From: Phoebastria nigripes | Taxonomy: Eukaryota > Chordata > Aves > Procellariiformes > Diomedeidae | DNA length: 64,000 nt | Assembly (NCBI GenBank): GCA_035582835.1 | Contig: JAYKAV010002662.1 | Span: 1,438,902 to 1,502,901 of the forward strand | Direction of reading: 5' to 3' | Part shown: positions 12,285 to 23,693 of the stretch, one piece after another | How positions within the stretch are numbered: position 1 is the stretch's first letter | Layout of the letters: each line of letters begins with the position of its first letter | Notes under the pieces: model-generated | What the model saw: the letters and a program-made list of their open reading frames with translations, nothing else | What the model was told of the DNA's origin: nothing | The model's database searches: none | Program-made: the position numbers and the translations under genes

Positions 12285-13762
12285 CCATCCCAGCCATCTT
12301 TGCCAATTTGCATTGCCCAGCTCTGCTTTGTGTAAAGGCTGCAGGGACCCCCCTGAGTAAGGGAATGGGTGCTAGCATGGCTACATCCTCCTGCGCTCAC
12401 ACCGGAGGATTGCTCACTTACAAGGAGACAGAGGGGAATTGCTCACATCGAATTGCTGAATGACACCACTGGCAATGGAGGGCAGGGGGCTGAGCTGTGC
12501 CAGCCCATGAGCAAACCCAAATGGCCGGGTGCCCCCAGCCCTGGCACTGCCAGGAGAGGAGATGCTCCTCTGCCAGGCCGTTGCCCCAGCAAGCCGGGCT
12601 TGTTGTCAATGGTGGATGCTGGCACGTTCCCCTGCTGTGTCCCTTGGAGAGGGCAAAGGGGACTCGGCTGGCTGAGCCATCCCTCCCGGGCTCACGTGGA
12701 GTGAGGGGTGGCCGTGGCCAGTCCCCGTGGCGTCCCCGCAGCTGGCAGGGCTGGCTGCCACCATCTCACCACTAATAGGATCAGGGCTCTGGGAGGGACC
12801 CAGGGTGGCTGCTTGACGTTGGCCCCGTGTTTCTCCGCCTGAGGAAGATTCAGCTCATTTCAGGGCATGTGAGAGAGAAACCCGAGCTGCCGTGCTACGG
12901 AGCTGGATGCAACGCAGCAGGGGAGGGCGAGCAGCCAGGCTTCCCCTGGGTCCTAGCCACCTTTTGCTGCAGGGTTGGCCTCTGGAGCTTCTCCACGCCG
13001 TCCTTAAGTAGAAATCCCTCCTCAAAGAGGTTTGCAGGGGACTGTGAGTTAAACGCGACTCCTCCTTGGCCCCCTGCCCACCACTGAGTTCGGGCTATGA
13101 GTGAGGGAGCAGGGGAAGGAAGCCAGGGGACGCAGTCATGCTACGGGGGGGAGATTTGCATGCCAGAGCCTTCCTCACACATCAGTGGTGGTTGGAGGTG
13201 GCTTTTATAGACGGAAATGCCTCCACTGAACGCTGCTGCTGGGCCCTGCCGTACTAGAGACTTGGGAGTCGCTGCAAGGCAGGGGCTCCGGGCAAGGGAC
13301 CCCAACACTGAGCTTGGCTTTGAGCTGCAGAAAACCTCCATCCCTCACTGTGATTGGGAGCACCCTGACTTCTCTGGGATGCTAAAGATAGCTCATGTGC
13401 TCTTACCTCAGCTGGCCAACGTCATCGAAGGGACACATAGACCTGCTGGACCTGCCAAGCCCTTGGCTCACCTCAGTAACCACTGTCCCCATGACATCTT
13501 TGGAAAGGAGAAGGAGGTGTTTCAAGCCACCTATACATTTCCCTAGGCCTCGTTGTGAAAAACCAGCTCTTGGCTGCTCTGCGTGGGACCAGCTGGAGAT
13601 CCTGAGGGAAACTGGGAGTCAAGGTCTTGTAGCAGATGCCTATCTGTGCCCTTACTCCTGGGGCTGCTAGGTAATGGGGAAAGGACTAGATAGCTGTGTG
13701 GGGCACCACCCTTTCCAGAGCTAATTAAGTGACTTAATTTTGTTGGGGACAGATTTTTCGTA
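12285..13762. other. GC-rich unique DNA, no gene recognised
   Basis: From about 12.37 to 13.65 kb the GC content rises and overlapping open frames of 60-111 codons appear on both strands, as expected for GC-rich sequence with few stop codons. None of the translations shows a recognisable domain, signal peptide or repeated motif. CpG is only locally raised (about 12.66-12.74 kb), so I do not call a CpG island. Confidence 0.55.
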
Positions 13763-14052
13763 GGGCCTATAGCGATAGGACAAGGTGTAATGGTTTTAAA
13801 CTAAAAGAATGTAGATTCAGACTAGATACAAGAAAGAAATTTTTTACAATGAGGGTGNTGAAAAACTGGCAGAGGTTGCCCAGAGAGGTGGTAGATGCCC
13901 CATCCCTGGAAACATTCAAGGTCAGGTTGGATGGGGCTCTGAGCAACCTGATCTAGTTGAAGATGTCCCTGCCCACGGCAGGGGGGTTGGACTAGATGAC
14001 CTTTAAAGGTCCCTTCCAACCCAAACCATTCTATGATTCTATGATTCTATGA
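13763..14052 (+). mobile_element. CR1 LINE, 5-prime-truncated 3-prime end
   Basis: This is the last ~290 bp of a CR1 retrotransposon in sense orientation. The sequence opens with the GGGCCTATAGCGATAGGACA phrase. It continues through the end of the reverse-transcriptase frame (GTTGCCCAGAGAGGTGG near 13876) and the 3-prime UTR phrase GACCTTTAAAGGTCCCTTCC. It closes with three tandem ATTCTATG octamers at 14028-14051. CR1 is the dominant LINE of birds and is normally truncated at its 5-prime end, as here. CR1 does not leave clear target duplications and none is visible. One n lies at 13858. Divergence looks modest, so the copy is younger than the CR1 fragments at 31.6 and 39.5 kb. It cannot move by itself. 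Confidence 0.95.
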
Positions 14053-15037
14053 AGTGCATCTTGGCCTGCTTTGTATAAACCAGGGCAGAGTACATGAGTG
14101 CAAAGTGGGGAACCGAGAGGTGAGATCCACCTACTGCAAAGTGGGAGGCAATGCAGAGCTGCTGCCAGCATGGGCAGGGAGCTTGGTTCTGCAGTAGCTT
14201 TGGGAGTGACCCACACAGGGTGCTGTGCAGGCATGAATGGGATCCAAGTGGGGCTTGACAGCAAGCTACAAATCAAACCCATACATCTGGGGTATGGAGC
14301 TGCTCTAAGACTCACCAGCTTTGCCTTATTTAAAAATCCCCAAACCGGGACAGTCTGCAGTCCTGACCCCCTTCAGGATGCTCCATTTAGAGAGAGTACT
14401 GCATCCCTCTCCTGAAATCACATAAACCCCAGAAACCAGAGATGCTGGCATCTGCTTGGATAATTTGGCTGACTGAGCATGACTTTGATTCATTTATTTT
14501 TTGAGAGGAAAATATCTGGCTCAACTGGAGACTAATTCCCTCCCTCTCCTGAGATTGTCTTTAATAGCTAAATCTCAGCTCTCTCGCTCGCTCTCATACC
14601 TCTGGAAACAATTGAATCAATTCCTTGTTTATAAAATGCCTGTGTTTGTGTACAGATGACAAAACAAAACCTGCCTTCTATTTTCCTGCCAGATCTCAAC
14701 AGCATTAGTCTTTGAGGAAAATTTTCACTTTATTTTGTGTGTTTCTCACTCTCCAGCTGCAGGAAACATGCACCTTTAGAGAAATGGGAAATGAAGTCCA
14801 GGGCAAGGTACACTACTCACATTAAGGAATTCAGGACCTGACCTAAATCCATTTTTCATCCAGTCCTGAATCCAAATATACCTGATTTTCAGAAGCTGAT
14901 AGCTGGAGCCGGAATTGAAACACATGACAGAGACATCTCTATCACAGATACAGGGCCTAAAGATCTGCCTTAATAGCTGTTTTTCAGGTGTTTGCTGACC
15001 CCCCACATCCCTCTAGCTGAGATTCATTTTCTCTGAC
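14053..15037. other. Unique non-coding DNA between CR1 and LTR
   Basis: No gene is recognised. A 105-codon plus-strand frame (14098-14415) and a 94-codon minus-strand frame overlap each other and look like chance. A (CT)-rich patch occurs near 14576-14600. Confidence 0.55.
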
Positions 15038-15984
15038 TGTCGCAAATGAGTGGAATGCACCTCACTCAAAAGAGAGAAGCAGTAATATGTTTTATTGAGA
15101 TAGAATAATAATTTGACAGGGTTCAATAAATTCGATGGAATTTAACAAAGTTTAACAGTGGTTTACCAAGGTTCAATAAGTTTGATGGCAAGGTTCGTTT
15201 TATTAATTACTGCATGGAAGAAACATACAAAGGAAAATTGAGTTAGAATTGAGTTAGAATGATTCACACAGAGACCAGAGACAAAAAGGGTAAGGAAGAC
15301 CCTCCTGTTGAGTCACGAGGTTCGGAGTGGACCCTTTTGCTTTCTAAACTCCTGATGGAGCTTAGGTGCGGCTAGGTCCAATCTTAGTCTCAGACTTGGA
15401 TGACAGTTTATGTCTAATGGAATTATCTATACAAAGTTTATAGTACTTAATATTTAATAGCTACATGGATTAGTAATGTTTCATTAGTATTAATTCAGCA
15501 TGCTGTCAGTCACTTACCAAAGATCTGCCGTTGGTAAAAGGTCTCTCTGCCGCGAGGGGCAACCTTGAGAGATGTCCCAGCTCAAGGGGAGATCACCGCC
15601 ATGCAGCCACGCTGCCTGGCAGGGAGAGCTCAAAGAAGGCTCACTTAGGCTGTCATATTTATGGAAGAAAGTGGTTGGCTTGTAGTCAAATTACATGTGA
15701 TGGGAACGGTATGCATGAGACTCCTTGTACCCACAACTTACTTTGTTCCTTGATAAATGAGTCTTGGAAAAGCCACCCGCTATTCATGTGTTAATCGCAT
15801 GGTCGGTGTTCCAAGCTCATATGCATCGATGCTCACTGTGTCACTCTACTCCTTTGTGGGTTTTTAGAGAACAGATTGAAACTAGAGGAGTTCTTGGCCT
15901 GGCTACAGTTCAGGCCTTTACCTCCTTTGGATCCTGTACCAAACTACTGCTAGTTTGGTTAAGGGGTCAAGTGCATCCGTCACA
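15038..15984 (-). mobile_element. Solo LTR of an endogenous retrovirus, antisense
   Basis: The 947-bp element reads TGTGACGG... to ...GCGACA on the minus strand, so it has the TG...CA ends of an LTR. It is flanked by imperfect 5-bp target duplications, CTGAC (15033-15037) and CCGAC (15985-15989). On the minus strand a TATA-like box CATAAATAT lies at about 15654-15662. A polyadenylation signal AATAAA lies at 15096-15091, close to the 3-prime end, which gives the U3-R-U5 order expected of an LTR. No gag, pol or env sequence and no second LTR is nearby, so it is a solo LTR left by recombination. Duplicated phrases inside it (GGTTCAATAA twice; GAATTGAGTTAGAAT overlapping) are internal. The open frames at 15531-15794 and 15764-15994 are shadows within or across this element. 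The family name is not assigned. Confidence 0.82.
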
Positions 15985-18900
15985 CCGACCTTAGTCATCT
16001 GATGGTGCGGAGGATCCACGCTCTTTCAGACTGAGCAGCAGGATGGCACGAAGCAATCTCTCCTTGCAGGAAAGGTTCCTCTGATCTATTTTGGACATCT
16101 ACTTCGGGTGAGGAGAATTGCACCAGGACCTCACAAACCTTTAAGGGGACGTGGGAATAACTTGCTTTCATGAAGATACTCACTTTTGGTCCAAAAATGC
16201 CATAACTTGGTGCTGGAAAAGCACTGCACAGCTACATCTGATAGGCACATGTGAGAGTGGGGCAGCCAGGGCTCACCATGGACGGGGTATGTGGGATGCT
16301 CTGTGTGAAGGACCCAAAAGTTGTGCCTCTGTGCGGCATTTCAGATGTGCCTCTCTGCTCCAGAGAGTTTCAGACTTATATCGAGACCAAGAAATGAAAA
16401 AAGTACTTACATTTGTCCAATGTAAAAGTAACACCGTGTGGTTTAATCAGTTCATCTCCATGTTCTAATGTCAGGCTGGCAAAACATCCCAGCTTCTCCC
16501 GGACCCAGGACAGTCACCCTGGGCAAACACAGCTCAGCACTAGCACGAGTTTTGGCTCTCCCATTCAACCTTTGGCCCTCAACCTTGTCATGCTTTGCTG
16601 CTGCCAGCAATGTTCCCAGGCTTCAGGGTAAGTCGTTGCCTGTGCTTCACACGCGGGTCCCCAAGGCTTTGCTGCCACCAGAGACCTGCCTAGCATGGCC
16701 ATTCTGTCCCAGTCCCTCCTAGAAAGAAGAAGGGATTTTGAAAAGAAAAATGAGTNCACATGCAGAGCCATTCTGGCACAATCATGATGCCTTTAATTCA
16801 TATCCTCCATTTGTTTGAAATAACATCCTCATGTAGACAAGCTGCAAATTCAGTTCTGCCAAAAAATCAAGTTAATCCCTGAATTTCTTAATGCTCATCA
16901 GACAGAGTTTGCTCCTGGATTTCTGGCTCTGAGAAGGAACCTCTACCAGATTTTCTGTACCTTGAGTTACCTGATAGCCAGTCACGTCAGCGTACTTCTT
17001 CTGTGAAAGTAAATTTAAAAAAATACTTCCCATGCCAGGGTCTAGGCTGCAGAGAGCAGTCTAGGGCAGTTTTTACTAACTGATGGGTTTTGACTGCCTG
17101 GGGAGTTTGTGAAACATGTCAAATAGGTGGTCATGGGTTAGAAAAAACAGTGTTATCCAGCAGCAACGCTGTTCCTCCCACGTGGGAAATGAGAAGGACC
17201 TCGGTTACTGCTTACAAGAGGTCACACTAGCCAGGGAGCTGCTCAATATCTTTAATTGCTTTCAGCACTCGGTCCCTGCACCATGGGTGCATCTTCTATC
17301 ATCTCTGCAGCCAGTAACCACGAGCACATCTTGCTCCTTGCCGGGAGAGACTGAGCTGCTGCTGTATAGACTGGCTGGTAACTGGTCCCAGTGTGAGGGA
17401 GTTTGAAAAGTGCCAGTACATTAAAAAAAAAAAAACAACAAACAAACAAACGAGTAAAGGAGCCTTATCTTCAGGCTGATATAATGTGTAGCTATTTTTA
17501 CCTCAGCATACCTAATTTTTATGTGTAATCTAAGGTAAACACACCACAAAGGGAAGGTAGTGCAGTTTTAGTCAGCAGTAAACTTCTCAAAGCCAGCTCC
17601 AAGGAGGGGATAACCTTTCCCTTGTCTAGTTTGTTTGGAAAGAAAATTAAACTTGCTTGTTCTCATTGTGTGTTTACCCATTGTATGCACATTGGTTCTC
17701 AGTGGTACAAAGTACAGCTTTTTCTGCAGTGCAGATCAGTCTCTAAACATATTCCCTTGCTTTTGCTGCTTTCTTGACTTTAAGTGATTAAAAAAACCCA
17801 ACCCCTCTTTGCCAAAAAAGCATTTTCAGCTGAGTTTTGCTGCAAATGAAATGAGAAGTTGAGCTCTGTATTGCAGTGAAAGAAAAGACTTTATTTCTAT
17901 TTCTTGTGAACGTTCATGGTACAACCTGTGCAGAAGCAGGAATATTTTCTGCTACATCTCGCAGTCAGGAACTCTATGGTTTGTGTTGCAATCAGCAAAG
18001 CAGTGCAGCCCCCTCCCCTTATTTGCAGGGAGAGATGTGGTTTCTGCGAGGCAGGTGAGCAAATTAATACTGTTTAGAACTGAGCCAGGTGTGTAGCCTT
18101 GTAAAACCTGTTGCTTAAAGGTGCTTCTGGTCTGGAGACCAACAATAAAAGAGAAAAACTGACCATGCTTATGACTAATTCATGNGGTTGATCCAGAGTA
18201 AAGGGATGTTGTAGATAAAGTACTATCTCTAACAGACGGTTAAAACCATATCAGTGGGAACGTTTATGGGTGGCTCTATCTATCGACTGATTAACCATTT
18301 ATGAAAACACATAATAATAACAACGTCATAATCCTTTACCGCCTATTGAAAGTCCTGTGGTGTGAACTATTCCTGGAAAAACACATCTCACCTTTAATTA
18401 AAGAATAAGATGATGGGATTTTTTTGGCCTTTTCCCTTGCAAAGGTGGTCTGGATGGTACAAAGCACACTGATGGAGGGGAGAAGATGACACACGTGAGC
18501 TCTCTGCAAGCAGGGGCTAGTAGGACCCAAGTGACACAGCCATCCCTTTTCCTGCCCTCTCAACTCCTGTCCTCCCAAAACTTAATTGACAGCAAGGCAG
18601 TGAGGTTTTGGGATCTACCCTCAGCAGCCACTTAGTCATGACTTTTGAGCCAAACCAGTGAGATGTGATCACAGAAGTGTGTAGGGTGAGGTGAAAGGAC
18701 TGGTGAGGGGAACATGCCTGGCACCTTCAATGCCTCTGCTTAGAGCTATTCTCATGGGAAAAGCTCATCAGAGCTGAATCCAGTGTGCCAACATGCTTCC
18801 TTGCAAGATTTGCAGGGGCTCGAGACCCTGATGACACCACCACAAGGCTATTTCTTCTTACAGTGTTTCAGCTTCTCCTGACTGGAAGACATCATGGAAA

Positions 18901-21900
18901 GGAGGGGGGGGAGAAAAAGCCACTGGCAAATATTTCCCTTTTAAGCACTGATTCCACATATGTAGGGTACTCTGGGGCTGCGGGGGTGGAATGTGTTTTC
19001 CCCTCTTGGTTTTTCCTCATCCCTAACCTCTCGGTCCTCTTCAACGTTTCCTTTCTCTCCATGGTTACTCTACACAAACAATTTCCCTGCAAAATGCAAA
19101 ACTGCCATAAATATACACTGCAGATGCAATGTATTACTCACCCGCCGAGTGACTCATCTGGAGCAAGTTGGTGAAGAGCCATACTGGGGCCTGTGAGTCA
19201 GCAAGGCTGGTTTGCTTTTGAGCTCACACCTACAGGGAGTGGAAGCGCATCTCAGTGGAAACCCAGGGAGCCCTGCACGGGTGGCCCTGATGGCTCATTC
19301 AGGAGATTACTGGAAATCAGGGGAGGAAAGGCTTCGGTTGGTTTTCCTGTTGTCACTGGCAGAAGGAGAGGGCTTTTGTAATGAGAGGGTGGCCACTGTG
19401 ATCTGATGTGGGATTCGAGCCTGAGCCCTCCCATGGTGAGAGCCCAGCCCTCAGTCATTGGAAGCCAAGAAGATGTTAGCACCTGAAGGAGGGCAGGCAC
19501 AGCAGGCTGCAGGTAGCAGAGGGAAAGCCATGCAGGCACTTGTCTCTTTTTTAGGGCAGAAAGCAAGCTTCACATGCTGAGTGCATAAACCACGAATTTT
19601 CTTCTGGTGCTGACCCTAACTCAGCCACAGCTCAAATGTGTCCTGAGTCTGTATGGTCTCAGCATCCTCAGGATGCTCAGAAGTATCCTCTATTTACCTA
19701 TTATTGTGGTCTGTTTATTCCCAGACATTAGATCACTGTTCACAAAAATTCAGGGTGCCTGCCCTAAAATGATTAGGTCTTCACAGTGACAGATTAAAGC
19801 AAATTTTGCTTAACAATATAATCAGCACTACAATGGGCAAACAAAGGATAAAACAAGGCAGATATGGCATGGGAAAGTTATGTGTAGAACTGATAGGAAC
19901 CGTATGCAAATGTGAATGCAGAATAGAAATAAACTCAAATGTAAAACNAGGAAACATAGATCTTACAATCAGAAGGGAAGTGTTGTGTTGTTTTGTTTGG
20001 TTTTAGTTTGTTTGGTTTTTTAAAGGATAATAGGGAAATTGACTACTAAGGCAGAAATTTGGCATAAGTGTGACTAAATTGCATGCAAGACTGGGGCATC
20101 TGCAGGTGGAGGTGAATGCCAGCTTGGGGACAGGAATGCAATTGGGGCATCAGATCCCTCTTTTATTTTCTTAAGAAATAATTTAAAATATCCTCATCTA
20201 GCTGAACAGATGGCTACAATCACACCATTCTCTCTTAATCCGAATAAGGAAACATTTGTTTCTTGGCTTCATGACACTCAAGCTGTTTCTCTTAGCCTTT
20301 TCCCCAGGAAAAGCCCCAAACACTTCACACCTTTGACATTCTCAGGTTCTTTACCTACTGGCCAGACTGACTTATGCAAAATTTCCCTAAGCTGTCCATA
20401 ACAGTTTGGATATGCTAATCTACCACTTACATTCTGTGCTATCTCCAACGGTTATCATATACTGTTTCATAGAGGATACTGTGCTGAGTGATATATTGAG
20501 GCTTCCTGAAAGAGTTAGGCTTAAACAGGGTGTCTAAAGGGTGTAAAGCCCTTCTGGGTAATCATTTGTAGATTGGTCTGGTCGTGCCAGGTGCAACTTG
20601 GGCTCAGTCTCCTCTGTTTGCTGAGCAAAGCTGAGCCAGTGCTCCGATGCCCAGCATGCTTGGGCTGGCTCACATTCAGAGAGCCCTGGAGCTCAGGTCT
20701 ACCTTCATCCAGGCTTCTCTGTTGCCAAAGCGGTTGGTTTGCAGAATGACCTTAAGATCCAGGATTAGCTGGGGCATAGCCCCAAACGCCAGAGGCTGCA
20801 TCGTCTGAGGGAGCATTCACCCCAGCACACTGCAGTCAGGAGGCCATGGGGTACCTCTGGGTTATGGTACCTTGGTATCTCCTACTCCTGGCCACGGCAC
20901 ACAGCACTGTTGCCTCCTTTTCAGTGAAGAACTGTTTCCAAATCTACATTGTCAGGCTCCAAAAAGGGTTGGCTCACAGCCTGTTGTATAAAGGAGATAA
21001 AGTTAGATGATCCCTTACGCGCCATGAAATGCTCCATGAAACTTTGTAGGGGATAGAATATGAACCTCCTTTAAATAGACTCCCTGTGACTGCCTGGGGC
21101 CTGCGTTTCTCATTAAGATTGCTTTTGTTTTTGATGAGCAAGGGATTCTTGGAGAGCGTTGCTCCTCTTCTCTCTTGTACTTAAATCCCTCCTTCACTCC
21201 TCCACCGCGCCGTGTTTTGGCTGTTGTGATGACACCTTTGTAGGGCTCTAACTAACCACTACCCTCAGAGCAACTGGTTTGGTTCCCAGACCAACTGCAC
21301 CTTGCTGGGTTCCCCCCTTCGGTGCCTGGGCTCCTCTCCACATTGGCAGGAGATGGTGCCTTCGCACAAACCCACTCTGAGCCAGAGGAATGGCTTGCTG
21401 GATACAGAGGCAGAAGCATGAAGGCATTTGTCAGGCTTCTTGCAACAGGGAGGGAAAAAACCATCAGCTGCTGCCAAAACCTATATGGTGCCGTGGAGCA
21501 TGGGTTTGTTTTTGTGGTGCTTTCCAGAGGGCAATTAGCAGTCTGAGGAGATGTTAAGTGGACTTGGGTGGAAAGGGAAGGCCTGATGCATGAAAAGAGC
21601 AGGAATGAGAAGAGGAAAAGCTCTCCTGGTGGAAGTGGGAAGGGTGCAGGCATCCTTCAGACCACTTGTCAGCCTGGGAGCCGTGGACTGCTTCCAAGAG
21701 GTCCAAGAGTGGTAGCTAAGAAATGCACATTAGTAGGTTTTATTTTGCTTTGCAGGAGCCTGCTGCACAGCTGGAAAATGTAATTAGGTCCTTGTGCTGT
21801 AAAATGGGCTGCACACATGCTGCTCCAGGCTGAGATTAGAAGGGGAATCTGGGAACAGGTTAGGCACAGGCTATGCTGGAGTGGAAAGTGCTTGCTGTGA

Positions 21901-23166
21901 ATGCAGGAGGACAAGATTTGCCCCAGAAGCCACCTTCTCTTGACCCCAACCGTTTGCCTGACATGTCCAAGGCAGTCAGAATAATTTGTTATAAACCTGG
22001 AACTTCTTATCTATGCCCCTCACTTTGGGTAGGGTGCTCAACCATTTCTACAGCCTGAACAAGTTTACAGGATAAATTGGGAGATCTAATGAAGGAGCAG
22101 ACTTGGAGGAAGAGAATGGGACAGAGAGAATCCCGAGCAATAGGACCACCTCTGCAGGAAATGTTCTCCACTGATACGGGGGTAAGAAACAGAGCTGAAA
22201 GCGGACAATGTGTGAGCAAGGAAGATCTCTTCCCAGTCAGTGAACTGGCATGGAGAGACCCCAGGTTTGTGTTTCCCGCGTATCTGGTATGGTTAGTTGC
22301 CTCTGCTGGAGAACGCTCCTTCCCAGAGCCAGGTGAAGGATTCAGAAAATTTTGTTTCCAGCATTCTCCTCCATCTAGCAAGTAAACAGAGCACACAGGG
22401 TATTGTCCTCTGGCAATGCTTCCAAACGGGAGATAATCACCTGTCACTACCATCAGTCATTCCTTCAAGTTGTAAAGATTTCCACTTTTATCTACAGATT
22501 CAGATTTTGCTCTAGACCTAAGTGTGAACAGTCGCTATGTTTCCATGTAAAAGAAATGTTGCTGTGTTTCCATGTTCTTACATTATTGCTTAGTTTGTTG
22601 TTTTTTTTTTTAACCTGGAGAAAATCCAACCAAGAACAATAGTAAGACTCCAAAGGTTGCTAGAAGCTGCCAGAAATCAAGTTGTTCGCGTGAGTTCAGT
22701 TTTATCTCCTATTTTGATTTCTTTTTACAAGATCCTGCATATTTCAGCAGAGGGCCCCAACCTCATTCAGTGTGCTGGTTGGACAGTGAACCAGGCAGAG
22801 TGCACCATAAAGCAAACACTTTCTCTTGTGATTAAGGCATAGTGTGGGTAGCCAGGAGAGGTAAATTATATTCTTGGCTTTGCTACCACCTTTTGTTTGA
22901 TGTTGAGTTGGGTGAGATAGTATCATAATGGAAGTGTACGAGGTGGCTGAATTATGGTGGTGGCTTGGCAGCATGAATTATGGCCTTCTCCGCTGTAGCT
23001 TTTTTGGTCTGTACTTTGCAACCTTTGTGTTCTTGCAACCAAGCTTTTTCATAGCACACATTGTCCTGGAGGGCTGGGTAGATCCCTGTTTTTTTTAGTG
23101 TCCTCAAAAGAAAACAGCATCTCCGCGATCGCTGGCTTGCGCAGCTCATTGTGATCGTGCCTTTCT
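15985..23166. other. Unique non-coding DNA, no gene recognised
   Basis: All open frames are below about 150 codons and none resembles a known protein. The longest are 148 codons (minus, 22007-22453), 133 codons (minus, 21252-21653) and 129 codons (plus, 18785-19174). An A-rich tract lies at 17423-17450. A 26-bp segment bounded by strong splice signals lies at 18029-18054 (see findings). The rest looks like ordinary intergenic or intronic DNA. Confidence 0.6.
17423..17450. repeat. A-run passing into (CAAA)n
   Basis: Thirteen A bases are followed by AAC and CAAA units. This resembles a retro-tail, but no LINE or processed transcript is recognisable upstream, so it is called simple repeat. Confidence 0.85.
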
Positions 23167-23179
23167 CCACTTGAGGGCG
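23167..23179 (+). promoter_or_regulatory. CTCF-like motif
   Basis: CCACTTGAGGGCG matches the core CTCF consensus CCASYAGRKGGCR at 12 of 13 positions, with the only mismatch at position 6. It sits just after a locally CpG-containing stretch (23125-23160). A single match of this quality is expected by chance now and then, so occupancy is uncertain. Confidence 0.25.
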
Positions 23180-23656
23180 ATGTGACCTGATTCAGTACAT
23201 ACAAGAGGCAATTCAGTGTGAAATTAAGATGACAAAATTTTGGCATCTAGTGTTGGGTGTCCAAATGAGGTCTAGGCATCTGAGTTCCCACTGTAGTTGG
23301 TGGAGATTCGGTCAATACAGACAGTGGAATCTGGAGAGAAATTGAGCTTCGTCTAGAATAGACAGGCGTTAGCTGAGCACATGAACTGCTCCCTACGTTC
23401 ACTTGACTGTATTGGGTAGGGTCAGGACTCCCTTCCCACCGTAATGCCTTGTGTCTTTGAGATGGCCTTGAGTCTCCTGTGTGGGCTCCAGCTGCTGCCC
23501 CAGAAGGGCCTCCCAAAGGTCCTTAAACACATCTGCCAGCTGTGTACAGGTATGTTGGCTATCCTGAGGCATGTCAAGTGGCACTGGATACCTATTGAAC
23601 AACAAAACCGAGGCCCAGATCTCCGCTCACAATTATGGAAGCTTGGACATTTAGCT

Positions 23657-23693
23657 CACGTGTAGACGTAGGCACTCAGCTGCCTACATTTAA
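23657..23693 (+). repeat. Degenerate interspersed motif, copy B
   Basis: Ungapped partner of 1619-1655, with 25 of 37 identical positions and the same CAC.TGTAGAC start and TGCCTA.ATTTAA end. Flanking sequence (GGCCCAGATCTCCG near 23611) also resembles an old interspersed repeat. Family and age are not determined. Confidence 0.28.

Noticed and set aside
14028..14052. Tandem ATTCTATG octamers that could look like a small repeat array or CRISPR
   Set aside because: They are the standard 3-prime tail of avian CR1, with no spacers.
15531..15994. Open frames of 87 and 76 codons
   Set aside because: They lie in the antisense solo LTR and have no protein features.
17423..17450. Poly(A) tail of a retrocopy
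   Set aside because: No recognisable transcript-derived sequence or target duplication precedes it.
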